Source of the DNA: Phoronis australis
Taxonomy: Eukaryota > Phoronida > Phoronidae
Direction of reading: 5' to 3'
Assembly: GCA_002633005.1 (NCBI GenBank)
Contig: NMRA01000021.1
Span: forward strand, 171,939-221,184
Length of the DNA: 49,246 nucleotides
Shown: positions 35,701-45,100 of the stretch, in pieces
How positions within the stretch are numbered: the stretch's first letter is position 1
Layout: each line of letters begins with the position of its first letter
Position numbers and translations under genes: made by a program
Notes under the pieces: model-generated
The model's database searches: none
What the model was told of the DNA's origin: nothing
Seen by the model: only the letters and a program-made list of their open reading frames with translations

Positions 35701-38700
35701 ACACAGACATCAAAGCAGAATTTTTTTTTCATCAAAGATTTTTATTTTGCTTTAGCATGATAATTACATGTCACATAAAACAATACAGTATACGTCGTTT
35801 ACAAAGAATAACATTAAATCACTAGTCAACAAGTACCATATTTTCTTTAGGATACGAACATTTGGAAATTGAGATTTTTTTAACAAGCTTTTGGTTAAAT
35901 ATGTAATTTTTGCTAGTATGATCAACAGGTTAATGTTACAATTTTAAGCAGAATTTTCTTGATTCCGAAGATTGGGTCTTTCAAATTTGGACACTTCACT
36001 AATTTGGATATCAACAGAGTCTGAAAATAGACTTGGCAGATCATAAAATCATAAAAAATTACCGGCCAACACAACTTTTTCATGGGTCCTCGTAGTGTGT
36101 AACATTGAGAACAATGGTTGTTGGTCATTAGGCGGTAATTCTTGTATTTGGGACGGCCAATATTGCCTATTTCTAAACTTTGGTACATGTCTTAACCTTC
36201 AGCAAAATAATTAATTTTTCATTGTCCCAAACAGGAGATTTTTTTCTGTATGTTGTGTTTGTTTTATGATTCTGATTTTGTAACGCAGCGTCAAGAAAGA
36301 TGTTCACAGGTGTATTTATGGCCTTGGTAAAGATTTCACGACCAATCAGATATTTGGGAGGTAAGTTAGTGCTGGACTTTTATTGAGTTCTTTATTTTAT
36401 GAAGTTAAGAAAATAGAGATATTTCAATGTATCAAGACGTATATATTATATTCCCATGGATACAAAACATATTGCAGGCAGTCCATTGCCTGAATTGCGT
36501 CGCACGTGCACGGGACTCCTAGGTCGGAACCACTGAAAAAACACGAGAACCCTCTTTATGTATATGTAATCATAAATTTCCTCCACAGAGAGGTTGCAGA
36601 AGTATGAAGCCATGTACACCACATTCATCTGCTATTGATGCTTGGCATTGGAACCAAGTTACTGTCCACAGGTGGCGTCCACAACCACCAGTGCTTCAGC
36701 TTGTCTGGTCATCTCATTTAACCTTGTACACAGGAGGATCAATAATCCCCAGAGAGTCCACCCATTTCACTTTACTTTCATGCTCTTGCATATACGAGTC
36801 ACAGATAAACTTGTATATTTTTATTACCTTGTCTACAGCCAGTGCAGAAGTCAAAAGTTCTGCCAAAATATTGTGAAACAGTAATCATATTTTTTCATAT
36901 TGTGCATTATGTTTTCAGGTCAAAACCACTGAATCAGTTTGTTACCTCTGATTTGTTTATATTTAAAACTTTTGAAAATTTTAAACACTTTTTAGTGGTT
37001 TATAATCTTTAACGTTATCAAAAATTGTCTGTTTTTTCTTCTTAGTTTGTTTTTATCCGATGTTTCCTAAAAATTATCTCTGTCTTCAGAACACTTGTTT
37101 GATTACATTTCATTAACACGTTAATTTCTTTTGCTAAAACTCTTGTATTGTTATAATTGCTTGTTATTAGTTGCATTATTTAATAATACTAAATGTTTAA
37201 CCTTGTATTAAAGCACCTTCTCTAGAGAGTATTGCGGTGTCCGGGCAACTATTGCCAGCCTATTGGCTGCCAATGGCTCAACAAACTCGTGCCACTGGGA
37301 GTCGTTCAGGTCGACATTTTTGGCCGAGTTGATTCGTCGTCACCGTCAAGTGCTGGGGGAGTCATCGCCCAGGAACTTCCCTAACTCTGAAATCCATCGA
37401 ACTAAGCACCGCCTGGTGACTGCCATGATGGTGCTGGAGTCAACGATCGATGAGGTATAGACTTGCATGCCCGCTCTTGAATCGCTACAATTCCTGTTTT
37501 GTTGAATGCGTAGAGCAAGTTGTAGCTAAAACATTTCTGCCTTAGATTGTTCTGACAGTCTACGTTGAAACAGTTTAGGTTGTCGTGCAATGTGAATATG
37601 TGCAATAGTTTGGTTTGCAACTGTTGGGCTGACTCGCTCTTTTTGAAATATTGTGTTCATGGTAACATACCAACAAATGCCTGAGTTTGGACTACTTTTA
37701 ATGAAACAGCTGTCTGGTTCCTGTCATCTGTATGTTACTATGTTGAAAAGTGTGTGATCAGTCTTAATGCTTGAGCTCTCCCAGATATAGTGCATGGGCT
37801 GGTGATGGAAGTTTACACCTCTGGGGTGATTTAGTAGAGCGCAATATGTTGAGAAATCAAATGCCAACATTTCATATTCATCAGATGGTGTTAGCGAGAA
37901 AAGGGTCCTGGTATTGTCATTTGAATAGATTGAGACAGAGAGCTGTTAGCCATATGGCCATCTGGGAAGTTAAAAGCAATTTACTGAAACCATTTCAGTT
38001 CAAACAAAGGATAAAAAATTGATGATGTAACTTAGTAAAAGTAAATGTACCTTTGTTGAAAGTTTTTGTTTTGACTTCAAAATGTGATTTATTGATGTTT
38101 GGAATGTCCTATATAACTATATGAAAGCATGCATTTTTCAGGTTGGATTATTGTGTCACTGGCTTCGCCTTGACAATTTTAAGCTCACATTCTGTCAAGT
38201 GAAAACAAGTTAAACCGGTTGATGATGTTGGTGAACTCAAAATATTGAAGTACAGTTCGAGATGTTTGCTGAATACTGATCATTTCAAGACTTCATATAT
38301 TTTACTTTTACTTTCTGCTCTGACTTCAATTCACTGTAAATGTGGAAAGCAAAGATCTAGCTAGTGTATGTATGACAGCTAAATATCAGGTGTACACTTT
38401 TGTTGATTCTCCATTTACAGACTGCTGTTATTGGCCTTCTCACCTACATCATGGATGGTCTTCATGCAGAGTTGCAGTCTGCTGTCCGGTACTACCTGGA
38501 ATGGCTAGCGATCCGTGTGTTCTATAGGTTCCCCAGGACCCTGGTGGTGCTGTGGAAACACCTGAAGCAGGTAGGGGCTAATGGAGTATACTCACAGGGT
38601 CTTGCACTCACAAACTGGTAGGGGCTAATGGAATGTACTCACAGGGTCGTGCACTCACAAACAGGTAGGGGCTAATGGAATATACTCAAAGGGTCGTGCG

Positions 38701-39280
38701 CTCACAAACAAAATGCACTGACAATGCGAAAGGGGACACACTCTGCTGTGATGAAGACCTACGCACAAGAATAGCTAAGAGAACCAGGATGGGGATTCCC
38801 AGTGCCATGTTATCCTAACCTACTTACACCTCTTTACAGTACTCTTAGGCTAACGGATGAATGCAGACAGACAGTAGTCAAAAGACCTACTTATGTCCAC
38901 AGTAGAGCAAACAAATCTAGCTGTGTCAGTCATGCGAGTCTCTCCTGTCCTTCCTCGTTCTTCCCGATCCCCCTTCTTTTCTATTTCCCCCTCCTCAGTT
39001 CTTTGGATTTATGAATGCATGGTCAGTTTTGGTTGATTCATCTCAAAGTTCACTGAATTGCCTCATCCCAAAATACCACAGTGCCATCTGGGATTCTGCC
39101 GTCCTTCAGTAAAGCCCTCGTTCCACAGTGGTATCACTACTTTGGCATTTGTCTTTCTGCTGCTTTTTGAAAGATTCAGCTTTTGTGTTCCAGGGACTGA
39201 ACAAGAAAGTTGCCTCTATGTGTTCTATGATGGTAGTCGTCTCCCATGTTTGCCAGCTGTTGGACTGCAAAGTCAAACAG
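16678..39280 (+). CDS. TARBP1: TARBP1 tRNA 2'-O-methyltransferase, N-terminal and middle part (17 exons)
   Basis: Coding exons, all with GT/AG borders and matching phases: 16678-17758, 17981-18129, 18874-18926, 19448-19545, 20267-20402, 20935-21034, 21471-21666, 22356-22723, 22968-23105, 23803-23954, 24669-24870, 34374-34553, 34741-34907, 36289-36360, 37226-37454, 38421-38570, 39194-39280 (3558 bases, 1186 codons). TARBP1 methylates ribose 2'-O of G18 in tRNA. Family landmarks seen: LTRKRSMYLLKRA with FWW in exon 1, FICGHLLPVLND in exon 3, CLKRGTTLWTKCSDWLRV in exon 7, SQSDWGRVVSLYLQAQW in exon 11, STVFDVAWKKTLE in exon 12, LIEACTFGAVKKR in exon 13, and VRYYLEWLAIRVFYRFP in exon 16. This part is the alpha-helical (ARM-like) body. 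ATG 16678 follows an in-frame TGA at 16666; an acceptor at 16649 implies a 5' UTR exon. The C-terminal SPOUT domain is absent from the window. Confidence 0.92.
21087..21199. repeat. Long palindrome (MITE-like) in TARBP1 intron 6
   Basis: A perfect 21-base inverted repeat (21117-21137 with 21152-21172, TACTAAAATATATTAAAATAT) is extended on both sides by imperfect arms that start AATAGTATAAAGT and end ACTTTATACTATT. The loop is only 14 bases. It looks like a small palindromic element. Confidence 0.75.
24020..24205 (+). repeat. Degenerate minisatellite TATCACCATCACA(C/T)GATTG
   Basis: Five to six irregular copies of a unit of about 30-35 bases built on ATATCACCATCACA-GATT, directly downstream of TARBP1 exon 10. 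Confidence 0.7.
25801..25892 (+). repeat. Two-copy tandem duplication (about 55-base period)
   Basis: The block ATGGATGAATGA...TTTGACAATGATCATCACAAC is present at 25801 and again at 25855 with few differences. A recent small duplication in TARBP1 intron 11. Confidence 0.7.
26160..26252 (+). repeat. Short minisatellite CGTATACAACGGTAGAGG
   Basis: About four copies of a 22-25-base unit (CGTATACA-C-GGTAGAGG-C), the last one decayed. Confidence 0.65.
26729..26760. repeat. Perfect 14-base hairpin
   Basis: ATTTCTCAGTGTTG, a 4-base loop (TGAG), then CAACACTGAGAAAT. A stable isolated stem in TARBP1 intron 11. On the minus strand it is upstream of no recognised gene. Confidence 0.7.
27095..27266. 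repeat. Long hairpin element (MITE-like)
   Basis: Arms of about 80 bases are inverted copies: left begins AAGTAGGTTATCCTACATAC, right ends with its complement (GTATGTAGGGTAACCTATATT). They share internal words such as ATATCCTATC, CATTTCAT and GAATGTCCCA. The loop is about 15 bases (CTCAACCTTCGGTCTCGG region). No coding capacity. Confidence 0.75.
27719..27800 (+). repeat. Minisatellite AAAGCACAATATTC
   Basis: Five to six copies of a 14-base unit, decaying to ACCACAGTATTCAA at the right end. Confidence 0.75.
28190..28870 (+). repeat. Two copies of a dispersed degenerate repeat
   Basis: Similar blocks near 28310-28400 and 28690-28870 share GAATTTGACATAATAGAAT / GTCTTTATGAAATAGAAT followed by TCACTTGTC(A/G)GCCA. 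A third relative lies near 32410-32580 (GCTGCAAGT...ACCAAATGTTGTTTTATG). All have the same orientation and flank the nested lectin gene. The element type is unknown. Confidence 0.45.
29031..29367 (-). CDS. Lectin receptor exon 6: tyrosine-rich cytoplasmic tail with ITAM
   Basis: The tail has 14 tyrosines in 112 residues. ENKYAVLETKSPEGVYTAL fits the ITAM rule (D/E)xxYxx(L/I)x6-8Yxx(L/I), with a spacing of eight, at residues about 563-581. Upstream are an NPAY motif (PTB type), YDNI, YETI and YLEL, all possible SH2 sites. The ITAM match is seen; signalling through a Syk/ZAP-70-type kinase is inferred. Confidence 0.85.
29031..33653 (-). CDS. SUEL-lectin/CUB/mucin type I membrane receptor with ITAM tail
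   Basis: Six exons join in phase on the minus strand: 33653-33503, 32331-32053, 31609-31196, 30686-30183, 29873-29792 and 29367-29031 (1767 bases, 588 aa). Order: signal peptide (MKLPSCQLIFLWLLC core), Ser-Gly-rich linker, SUEL/rhamnose-binding-type lectin domain (residues 51-143), CUB-like domain (144-281), Thr/Pro/Ser stalk (282-449), TM helix (about 450-474) and a 112-residue tail with an exact ITAM. SUEL lectins bind sugars outside the cell and CUB domains bind proteins or ligands, so a cell-surface recognition receptor is inferred. The gene lies antisense inside TARBP1 intron 11. I do not know a named orthologue with this whole architecture. The start at 33653 has A at -3; an upstream Met (33692) would add 13 residues before the hydrophobic core. 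Expression is not shown by sequence. Confidence 0.85.
29792..29873 (-). CDS. Lectin receptor exon 5: transmembrane helix
   Basis: Encodes AVIAGATAGGAVVLLVVV and AVIIVCCTR: an uninterrupted hydrophobic helix of about 25 residues with small-residue (G/A) faces, then a CC pair (possible palmitoylation) and basic residues at the cytoplasmic side. It has no acidic or basic residue inside the helix. Acceptor TTCTTCTATAG, donor ACAAG|GTGAGG. Confidence 0.85.
30183..30686 (-). CDS. Lectin receptor exon 4: Thr/Pro-rich mucin stalk
   Basis: A single 168-codon exon, very rich in Thr, Ser and Pro (for example PPTLPTTP, STKSTPSNTPPST), with two cysteines near its start (VECWKAEPC). This is a typical O-glycosylated stalk that would hold the binding domains away from the membrane. 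Phase 1 at both ends. Confidence 0.8.
31196..31609 (-). CDS. Lectin receptor exon 3: CUB-like domain
   Basis: The exon reads CNYFQLTTNRSVFLKTKGYP, then NKYFTG, CNCWVWTRDNDV, TVLDFDLYQ, CDDHLKW, ECGRLHTYMP and LSNYLSFHLNVTGS, ending GIWLALQ. This is the CUB order: GYP-x-Y, C-x-W, a hydrophobic L-x-F-x-DFDL strand, G-x-P and a final F/W-x-L/A-x-Q strand. It is somewhat diverged, with extra cysteines (SCSVCNC). Phase 1 at both ends, so the domain is a shufflable unit. Confidence 0.75.
32053..32331 (-). CDS. Lectin receptor exon 2: SUEL-type lectin domain
   Basis: One 93-codon exon encodes the whole domain. The cysteine pattern and the blocks GDRCNGRQRCQIKTNES and PCSTQHTYLHVHYDC match the family's C-terminal half (C-x-G-xx-x-C, then PC...YL-V-Y-C). 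The family's YGR sugar-contact motif is not visible at its usual place (SALVGNESS instead), so the ligand may differ from rhamnose or galactose. Two NES sequons are present. Confidence 0.85.
33503..33653 (-). CDS. Lectin receptor exon 1: signal peptide and Ser-Gly linker
   Basis: The hydrophobic core (CQLIFLWLLC) is followed by a mature N-terminus near QFTDSL, and then SSGSGSGD and EGSGSE. These are acidic-flanked Ser-Gly pairs of the type used for glycosaminoglycan attachment. Donor CCAG|GTGAGA, phase 1. Confidence 0.8.
34908..36288. other. TARBP1 intron 13 with a probable DNA-transposon remnant
   Basis: Between 35676-35687 (TTTGGGACAATG) and 36220-36231 (CATTGTCCCAAA) there is a perfect 12-base inverted repeat about 530 bases apart, with TTTGGGAC repeated inside. 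The minus strand is open for 88 codons in between but shows no transposase motif. A non-autonomous element is the simplest reading. Confidence 0.45.
38571..38711 (+). repeat. Three tandem 47-base repeats that duplicate a splice donor
   Basis: The unit GTAGGGGCTAATGGA...CACTCACAAAC(A/T)G starts exactly at the donor of TARBP1 exon 16 (AAGCAG|GTAGGGG, 38571) and repeats at 38618 and 38665. Each copy begins with the same donor sequence preceded by CTG or CAG. Use of the second or third donor would add 47 or 94 bases and shift the frame. Confidence 0.85.
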
Positions 39281-39473
39281 GTAAATTGTAGATTATTACC
39301 TGTTATAACCTCAGTCACCTGTGAAACACTTGCAGTGAAGATTCTTAGCTTACACAGTGGAGGTAGTGAGTATTGTGTAAACCTCTTATTCTCCTAATTC
39401 AACTTTCTGCCACTGCAATCCTATCTTATTCAGAGGTGGCCATTTTGCTAGTGTACACTTTGTAAGTTGTGAG

Positions 39474-39831
39474 GTTTTGCATTATGCTGCCCTGTGCATT
39501 GTGCTGCCCTGTGTGTTGTGCTGCCCTGTGCGTTGTGCTGCCCTGTGCGTTGTGCTGCCCTGTGCGTTGTGCTGCCCTGTGCGTTGTGCTGCCCTGTGCG
39601 TTGTGCTGCCCTGTGCGTTGTGCTGCCCTGTGCGTTGTGCTGCCCTGTGCGTTGTGCTGCCCTGTGCGTTGTGCTGCCCTGTGCGTTGTGCTGCCCTGTG
39701 CGTTGTGCTGCCCTGTGCGTTGTGCTGCCCTGTGCGTTGTGCTGCCCTGTGCGTTGTGCTGCCCTGTGCGTTGTGCTGCCCTGTGCGTTGTGCTGCCCTG
39801 TGCGTTGTGCTGCCGTGTGTGTTGCGCTGTA
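39474..39831 (+). repeat. 17-base minisatellite, about 21 copies
   Basis: Near-perfect copies of GTGCTGCCCTGTGCGTT; the edge copies differ. Because 17 is not a multiple of three and the unit has no stop in any frame, all three + frames read the same Cys-rich peptide cycle (CALCCPVRCAALCVVLP), producing overlapping open frames of 112-164 codons that are not genes. It lies 194 bases after TARBP1 exon 17. Confidence 0.92.
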
Positions 39832-40229
39832 AGTAGAAATGATCTGTCTGCAGGTGTTGTGTTCTGTGAGAGCCAGACTAGGGTGTCTTCATATGCTTCA
39901 CATTCAGCTCTAAAAGACGAGGATTTTCCAACCCGTGCTGTTGACCATTCGATGAGGCGTTGACCCTCGCGAGTCCAAGCAACTGCTGCCTAAGCAGTTG
40001 TGTCATCTCTTAGTGAGCCGTCCGTTGCAACAATGATTGTGGGAGATTGTTCTTCAAGCCATTCCAATACAGTTGCTTGATTGATACAGTCAGCTCTTTA
40101 CCGCCAATGACGGCCTCCAATCTCCAAGGTGTTGATGGCAAAGTTTGTGGCTTTGGACCATTCTATGCTGTTGATGTTCTCCACTGGACATACCTCTTCG
40201 ACAAGCTCCCTAGCTCCGATAACCCATGA

Positions 40230-41130
40230 TTGAACAGTTTTCAGCCTCGGTGCAGTGTGCTCATCACTACGCTCTCTCAAGTCCATTATTGGCGTCCTCT
40301 CTATCCGCAAAACTGCTCAAAGAATCGTTTGAAAATTGGCAGATGTGTTTCTGATGAGAAGGCCGCTGCTGACATCGATATTTCTACAGGTTCGACTACA
40401 TTGGCGCTCCCTAGTGGCATTTTTATGTCTACGTATGTATCTACTTAACCCTTACTTACATCACATTATGACGAGTTTCAGACCCATTCAACTACCACTG
40501 TGCTCCCTAGTGGCATTTTTAGCTTTTGCATTTGCCTCTGTATTTTCTGAGTTCATCGATAAATTTTTTTGCAATTTGGCAAATAGGTTCCCAGTAAGGA
40601 GATCACGATAATCTTCCTTTTTCGTAATATGGATTCGATGTATTTTGCACCACCTAGTGGCTATTTTCATTTTTACGAGTCCGTTTTTTGTTGCTGATGA
40701 GAAGAGTCGACATTGATTTTTGAACAGATGTGACAACTGTGGTGCCTCCTGGTGGCAAGTAATTTTTTTGCGTCCTCGGATGTATCTCCTTACTCCTTTG
40801 AAAATTCTTTGTGAAATTTTGGAAGTGTTATTAAATAAATCTGACTACGACTACCTACGACTTTTGAACGGTTCTGACTACCACTGTGCCCCCTAGTGGC
40901 AATTTTAGTTTTTATGGTTGCCTCTGTAGCTTCAGAGTTCTTGGACGTTTTTTTATTTATATTTGGCAAACAAGCTTCTGTTATGATGGCGATAGCGTCT
41001 ATCCATTTTGGGATGGATTTGACGTATTCCGTGCCACCTAGTGTCCATTTTTAGACACTTATAAATGCTCCTAGAAGCACACTGCATTGCAGTTGTGGGT
41101 GCATTTCAACGCTCTGCGTTGCTCTAGCTC
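40230..41130 (+). repeat. Higher-order tandem repeat with CTCF-like motifs (array 2)
   Basis: Second copy of the element at 12.2-13.6 kb, same orientation, about two higher-order units. The core word occurs at 40403, 40500, 40647, 40741, 40886 and 41031, in the same C-A-B order of subunit types. The tail (41079-41126) is shared with array 1. It lies downstream of the last TARBP1 exon seen. Confidence 0.8.
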
Positions 41131-42132
41131 AACCATGTAAAAAGCAGGAGGTCATGTCTTGAGCAAAGAGTAATTGGTAGATTGTGTGACTGCATCGCTG
41201 CTCTTTCCTACAGGTCTTGACAACTACTGCCCTCTGGGAGGCCATAGAAAGATTTTTTTAAAAAGACTGGAAGGGGAATGTGGGTGCACACCGCTTTCTG
41301 ATATTGCTCTAACTATGGTCTGTAGGGGGGAGGATAGCAAAGAATCAAGTTCTTATGACTCAAAAAGCTCTTGATATGAACTGAATTTATTTATTTATTT
41401 ATTATTACATTGACATGTGTTTAATAGGTTGAAACAATTCATATAGTATTTGAAAATAAATTATAGCCAGTAGGCTTACAAGTCACTGTTTTCAATGTAC
41501 AATAAAAATTGTCTGCGTTTCAAAAGAGCATTGTGCCCCAAAACGGAAAGCTCTCTGACCAGATTAAACATTAAAAATTTCACTTTTATTATCTACTTAA
41601 AATTTTACTTGTATTTTCTACATCAGAAAAATAAGAAATTAGCAGACAAATTGTTAGTCTCATTATGAAGTGTTCTTTGGAAATCAGTGACACACAAAAT
41701 GAAGTTCATGAGAATACATATTGGGCATAATCTATATTGTGGCTCAGCTTCTATTTCATATCCATAATTAGATAAGTTGTTTATGCAAAATAAAGATTTG
41801 AAACTGTTTCAAATGTCTTCGTGTTATGCATTTTGCTTGGGTCCGTGCAAATGCACACGCTGAATTTTACGTTACTGTCTTGGCCACATATTCAACGGCG
41901 TCGCTGGCACGCCAGGCACGGTGCTGTAAGTTGTATGAAATATGCTACTCAGTGCAAGAAGACAATCTCTGATAAGTTGATTAAGTACATTTTATTAATG
42001 CATGACAAACATAATCTTAGCTACCTGTACAATTTTGGCTGTTTTTATTTTCCTAAAGCATGTGCAGAGTTTACTCTTAGCTTTTACAGACAAGTACGTT
42101 TTCATTGTGCAGGGGTTACCCTGTGTTTCAAC
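41131..42132. other. No gene; 3' flank of the PHYHIP-like gene
   Basis: Contains an (ATTT)n microsatellite near 41383-41404 and AT-rich sequence. The 3' UTR of the minus-strand PHYHIP-like gene should lie at its right edge. The + frame 41821-42309 is antisense to the PHYHIP-like exon at its end and is not supported. Confidence 0.5.
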
Positions 42133-45100
42133 TTAGTCGTCCAGAACAAGGTTGCTCAAATCCGGTATGTCGAGAGGTTGAGACATTCCAGCCTGCTCAA
42201 GGACTTGTGGTTTTATATTACAAGTGTAACAGTATGGGTTTTTATGTCGACTTTCATGGTGCCTGTCCGAACCAGTTTCCTTTTCTACGAAACCTCCAAT
42301 GTCCGATAGACGTTTGTGGTCAATATTCTCTGTGTGTAACACTTCTACAATTACACGTGGTATGCAGGTCACCATGTATTTGTCATCTTTTTTAGTAAGA
42401 AATTGATTTGACTCTATTTCAAGGGGTATCAATTTTCTTTGACAGAATTTATCAGCCTCTGATTCTTTTTTTGTATGAACCAGAGTTATGTAATGTGTTA
42501 TAGAACTTGCCCTGCAGTAGAAGTCAGCAAAATACAAGTTGCTGTTACTGTTCAGAAAATAACCAACTGGAATATTTATTCTTGTGTCACCAAATGGAGA
42601 ATCTCGTAATGGTAGATTGTCTTCTTTGTTAACACTTGCTCCAAAGAACAATCCCTTTAGCACTCCGTTGATACAGTTGGCTGGATCACCATTGTTGTCT
42701 TTGATTTTCTTGTACTCGATTCCGTTATGGTTGTTCATGATGTCTTCAAAATATGTTGATGATGCGTTTCGATAGAGCCTATAGCACTTCTCCATGGGTC
42801 TAAGTTGTACTTTATAGACAGCAAGGTACAGCAGTCTTTCCAGTTGGGCTTGGCTGTATTCTGAAAAAAAATATTCAAGGTTAAACAAGCGAACTCTACA
42901 ATCAAGTAGTAAATAAACATGATCTTACAGTATTGTATCTGTTTGGCTTACGATGCTGCCCTGGATTTTTGATGTTCTCTCTTTTCATTATGTTTTTGTA
43001 TTTGCCTTATTTTCTATTGAGTTTTTCACTGCCACATACTGTATACGATAATATGTTTACAACAGGTCTCCTCAGTGGTTAAACTCACTGTCTATAGATC
43101 TGTCTTGGATTACACGGCAACACTGGAATCTCGCTGTATTTACCCATAATGCTACAGTATCCGCCTAGCACTTTTGTATTGCTTATATTTGAGTTCCACT
43201 TGTTATTTATCGTATTCGCTCAAATTTTTCTTGACTGTATTACTCTATTCATCCTTCCAATCCCAACAAAGTTTCATTGCTGTGTTGTTGGCTGCAGCTC
43301 TGATGAGAGAAAGTTAGATAAACTTGACAAATAACCATGTATGCATGATGTTAAGTTTTTCGTCTTCCCGACATCAATCAATGAATAAAGCAAGTCTGTC
43401 AGGTTAATTGTGAACGGAATACTGTCCCCTTTGTTGAAGATACCTTTTCAATTCAGATACTTTTAAGCAGTTAAATCCGGGAATATTTCCACGACCATAC
43501 AGCTCGACGATATCCAACATGACTTATCACAATGTGTCCAACATTCCAAAGCTTTGTCAATCAAAACAATGCCCTTTCTCAACTCCAGGATAAAGGAGAG
43601 TTCTATCCTTGTGTAATCTGGGATGGCCCTATTCATATCTGTGAAGTCATTAATTTCCTTATTTGATTTTACACATTTTTCTCACATTTTCATCTTTATC
43701 CAATTGATCTCTGTCATCACAAAAAAATAACCTCTTCTGACTAGGAGATGCAACCTGCCATGAAACATGGTTAAGGAATTCGTTGCCAAAGATGGGTGCG
43801 TTTAAGAAGTTGTTTGCATGTCCTTTCAACTAGGAGTACGTACAGTTGCGACTCTCGATTTGTCAGTCATAACCTTGTCACCTTCATGGAATTCTGGCAT
43901 TGTTTGGTTCATGTGGAGAATTTCTCATGTGGAGAATTTTCCTGCTTACACTGGTCACCCCTCTGATTCCCTAAGCCCCAGACAACTTTTATGATGCCTA
44001 TTCAGCACACCCTTTGTATTGATGTAGATCTGAGCTAATGAAGTGGAAGGTAATAGCTAGCACTACTTTCTTAACAATGGTGGTTCTTATTACTGCCAAA
44101 CTGGTTTTTAATGTAGAGAATAGTCGGTACATTTTAAATATTACAAAAAGACTAAAAAGTTAATTTGTGTTGATCTTGACAAAGGACCACTTCACAAAGG
44201 AACATTTGGTTTTGACGTATTTGTTCTCATTACTTTATTTTAATACTCCTGTCTACTTGTTTTTTTTTTCTTATCTGTTAGGGTTACCATTTTTTGTTTT
44301 GTTTTGAAATGAAATTTCAAAACAACTTAGAAGCCAGTTAATTGTGAACCCACCCCTGAATTTTCCAGAGTACAGCTATACCAAACATGTTACAGCAAAC
44401 AAAACTACACGTGTTAGAACCCAACTCATAAAATGTATATAAAAGTGCTAATATGGTGATAGCGAAATTGAAGTTTTGGAGTCTTTGGACAATTTTACTT
44501 GCAGTAAATTAACTATTCTAGCTTTTCCTCATTCATAAAAAATGAAATCACAGCTCTTGCCCTCCGACCAACCTCATCAACTGCTTGCACTCTCTCGTTG
44601 ACTACAAAGCTAGCCATCTTCTTGTGTTCACACGTGTTCCATTACAACTACAAGCTAACTATCGAAATTGGTGCATTTCCGCGATTGTCAGTTTTCCGGT
44701 TAGTGTACTATTCCTCAAGTAAAGTAGTTCAGCATGCATTGGGCCATAAGCGATGTTTTAAAAATTATCGATATCTAATTTAGTCACTGTGTGTTGTTTA
44801 TAGATGTTTCAATGTAGCTTAGTTGTATATTAAAGGAGAATGCCACCCGATTTAATTGTTCTTTTTTGCCGTCTTAATCAGTCTATATCCACATTTATTG
44901 CCTCAGTCTTATGCGGTCGACCTCACCTTGCTGAGAGGTGTCACATTAACTTGTGATGAATGTGAAAAACGACGCAGCGGCGTCAGTGCTCGAAGAGGAA
45001 TCTGCAATGGGTCCTGCTGTGGAGTGTTGTTTGGATAGGGTTTGAACACCACTTTATACTTTAAGCCAGGTGGAAATAGGTCGAACACACTGTATGTGTA

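Noticed and set aside
39469-39963. Three overlapping Cys-rich frames of 112-164 codons
   Set aside because: Produced by a 17-base repeat with no stop codons; the same peptide cycle appears in every + frame. No start context or splice support.
41821-42309. 162-codon + strand frame
   Set aside because: Its 3' half is antisense to the PHYHIP-like terminal exon; no family similarity.
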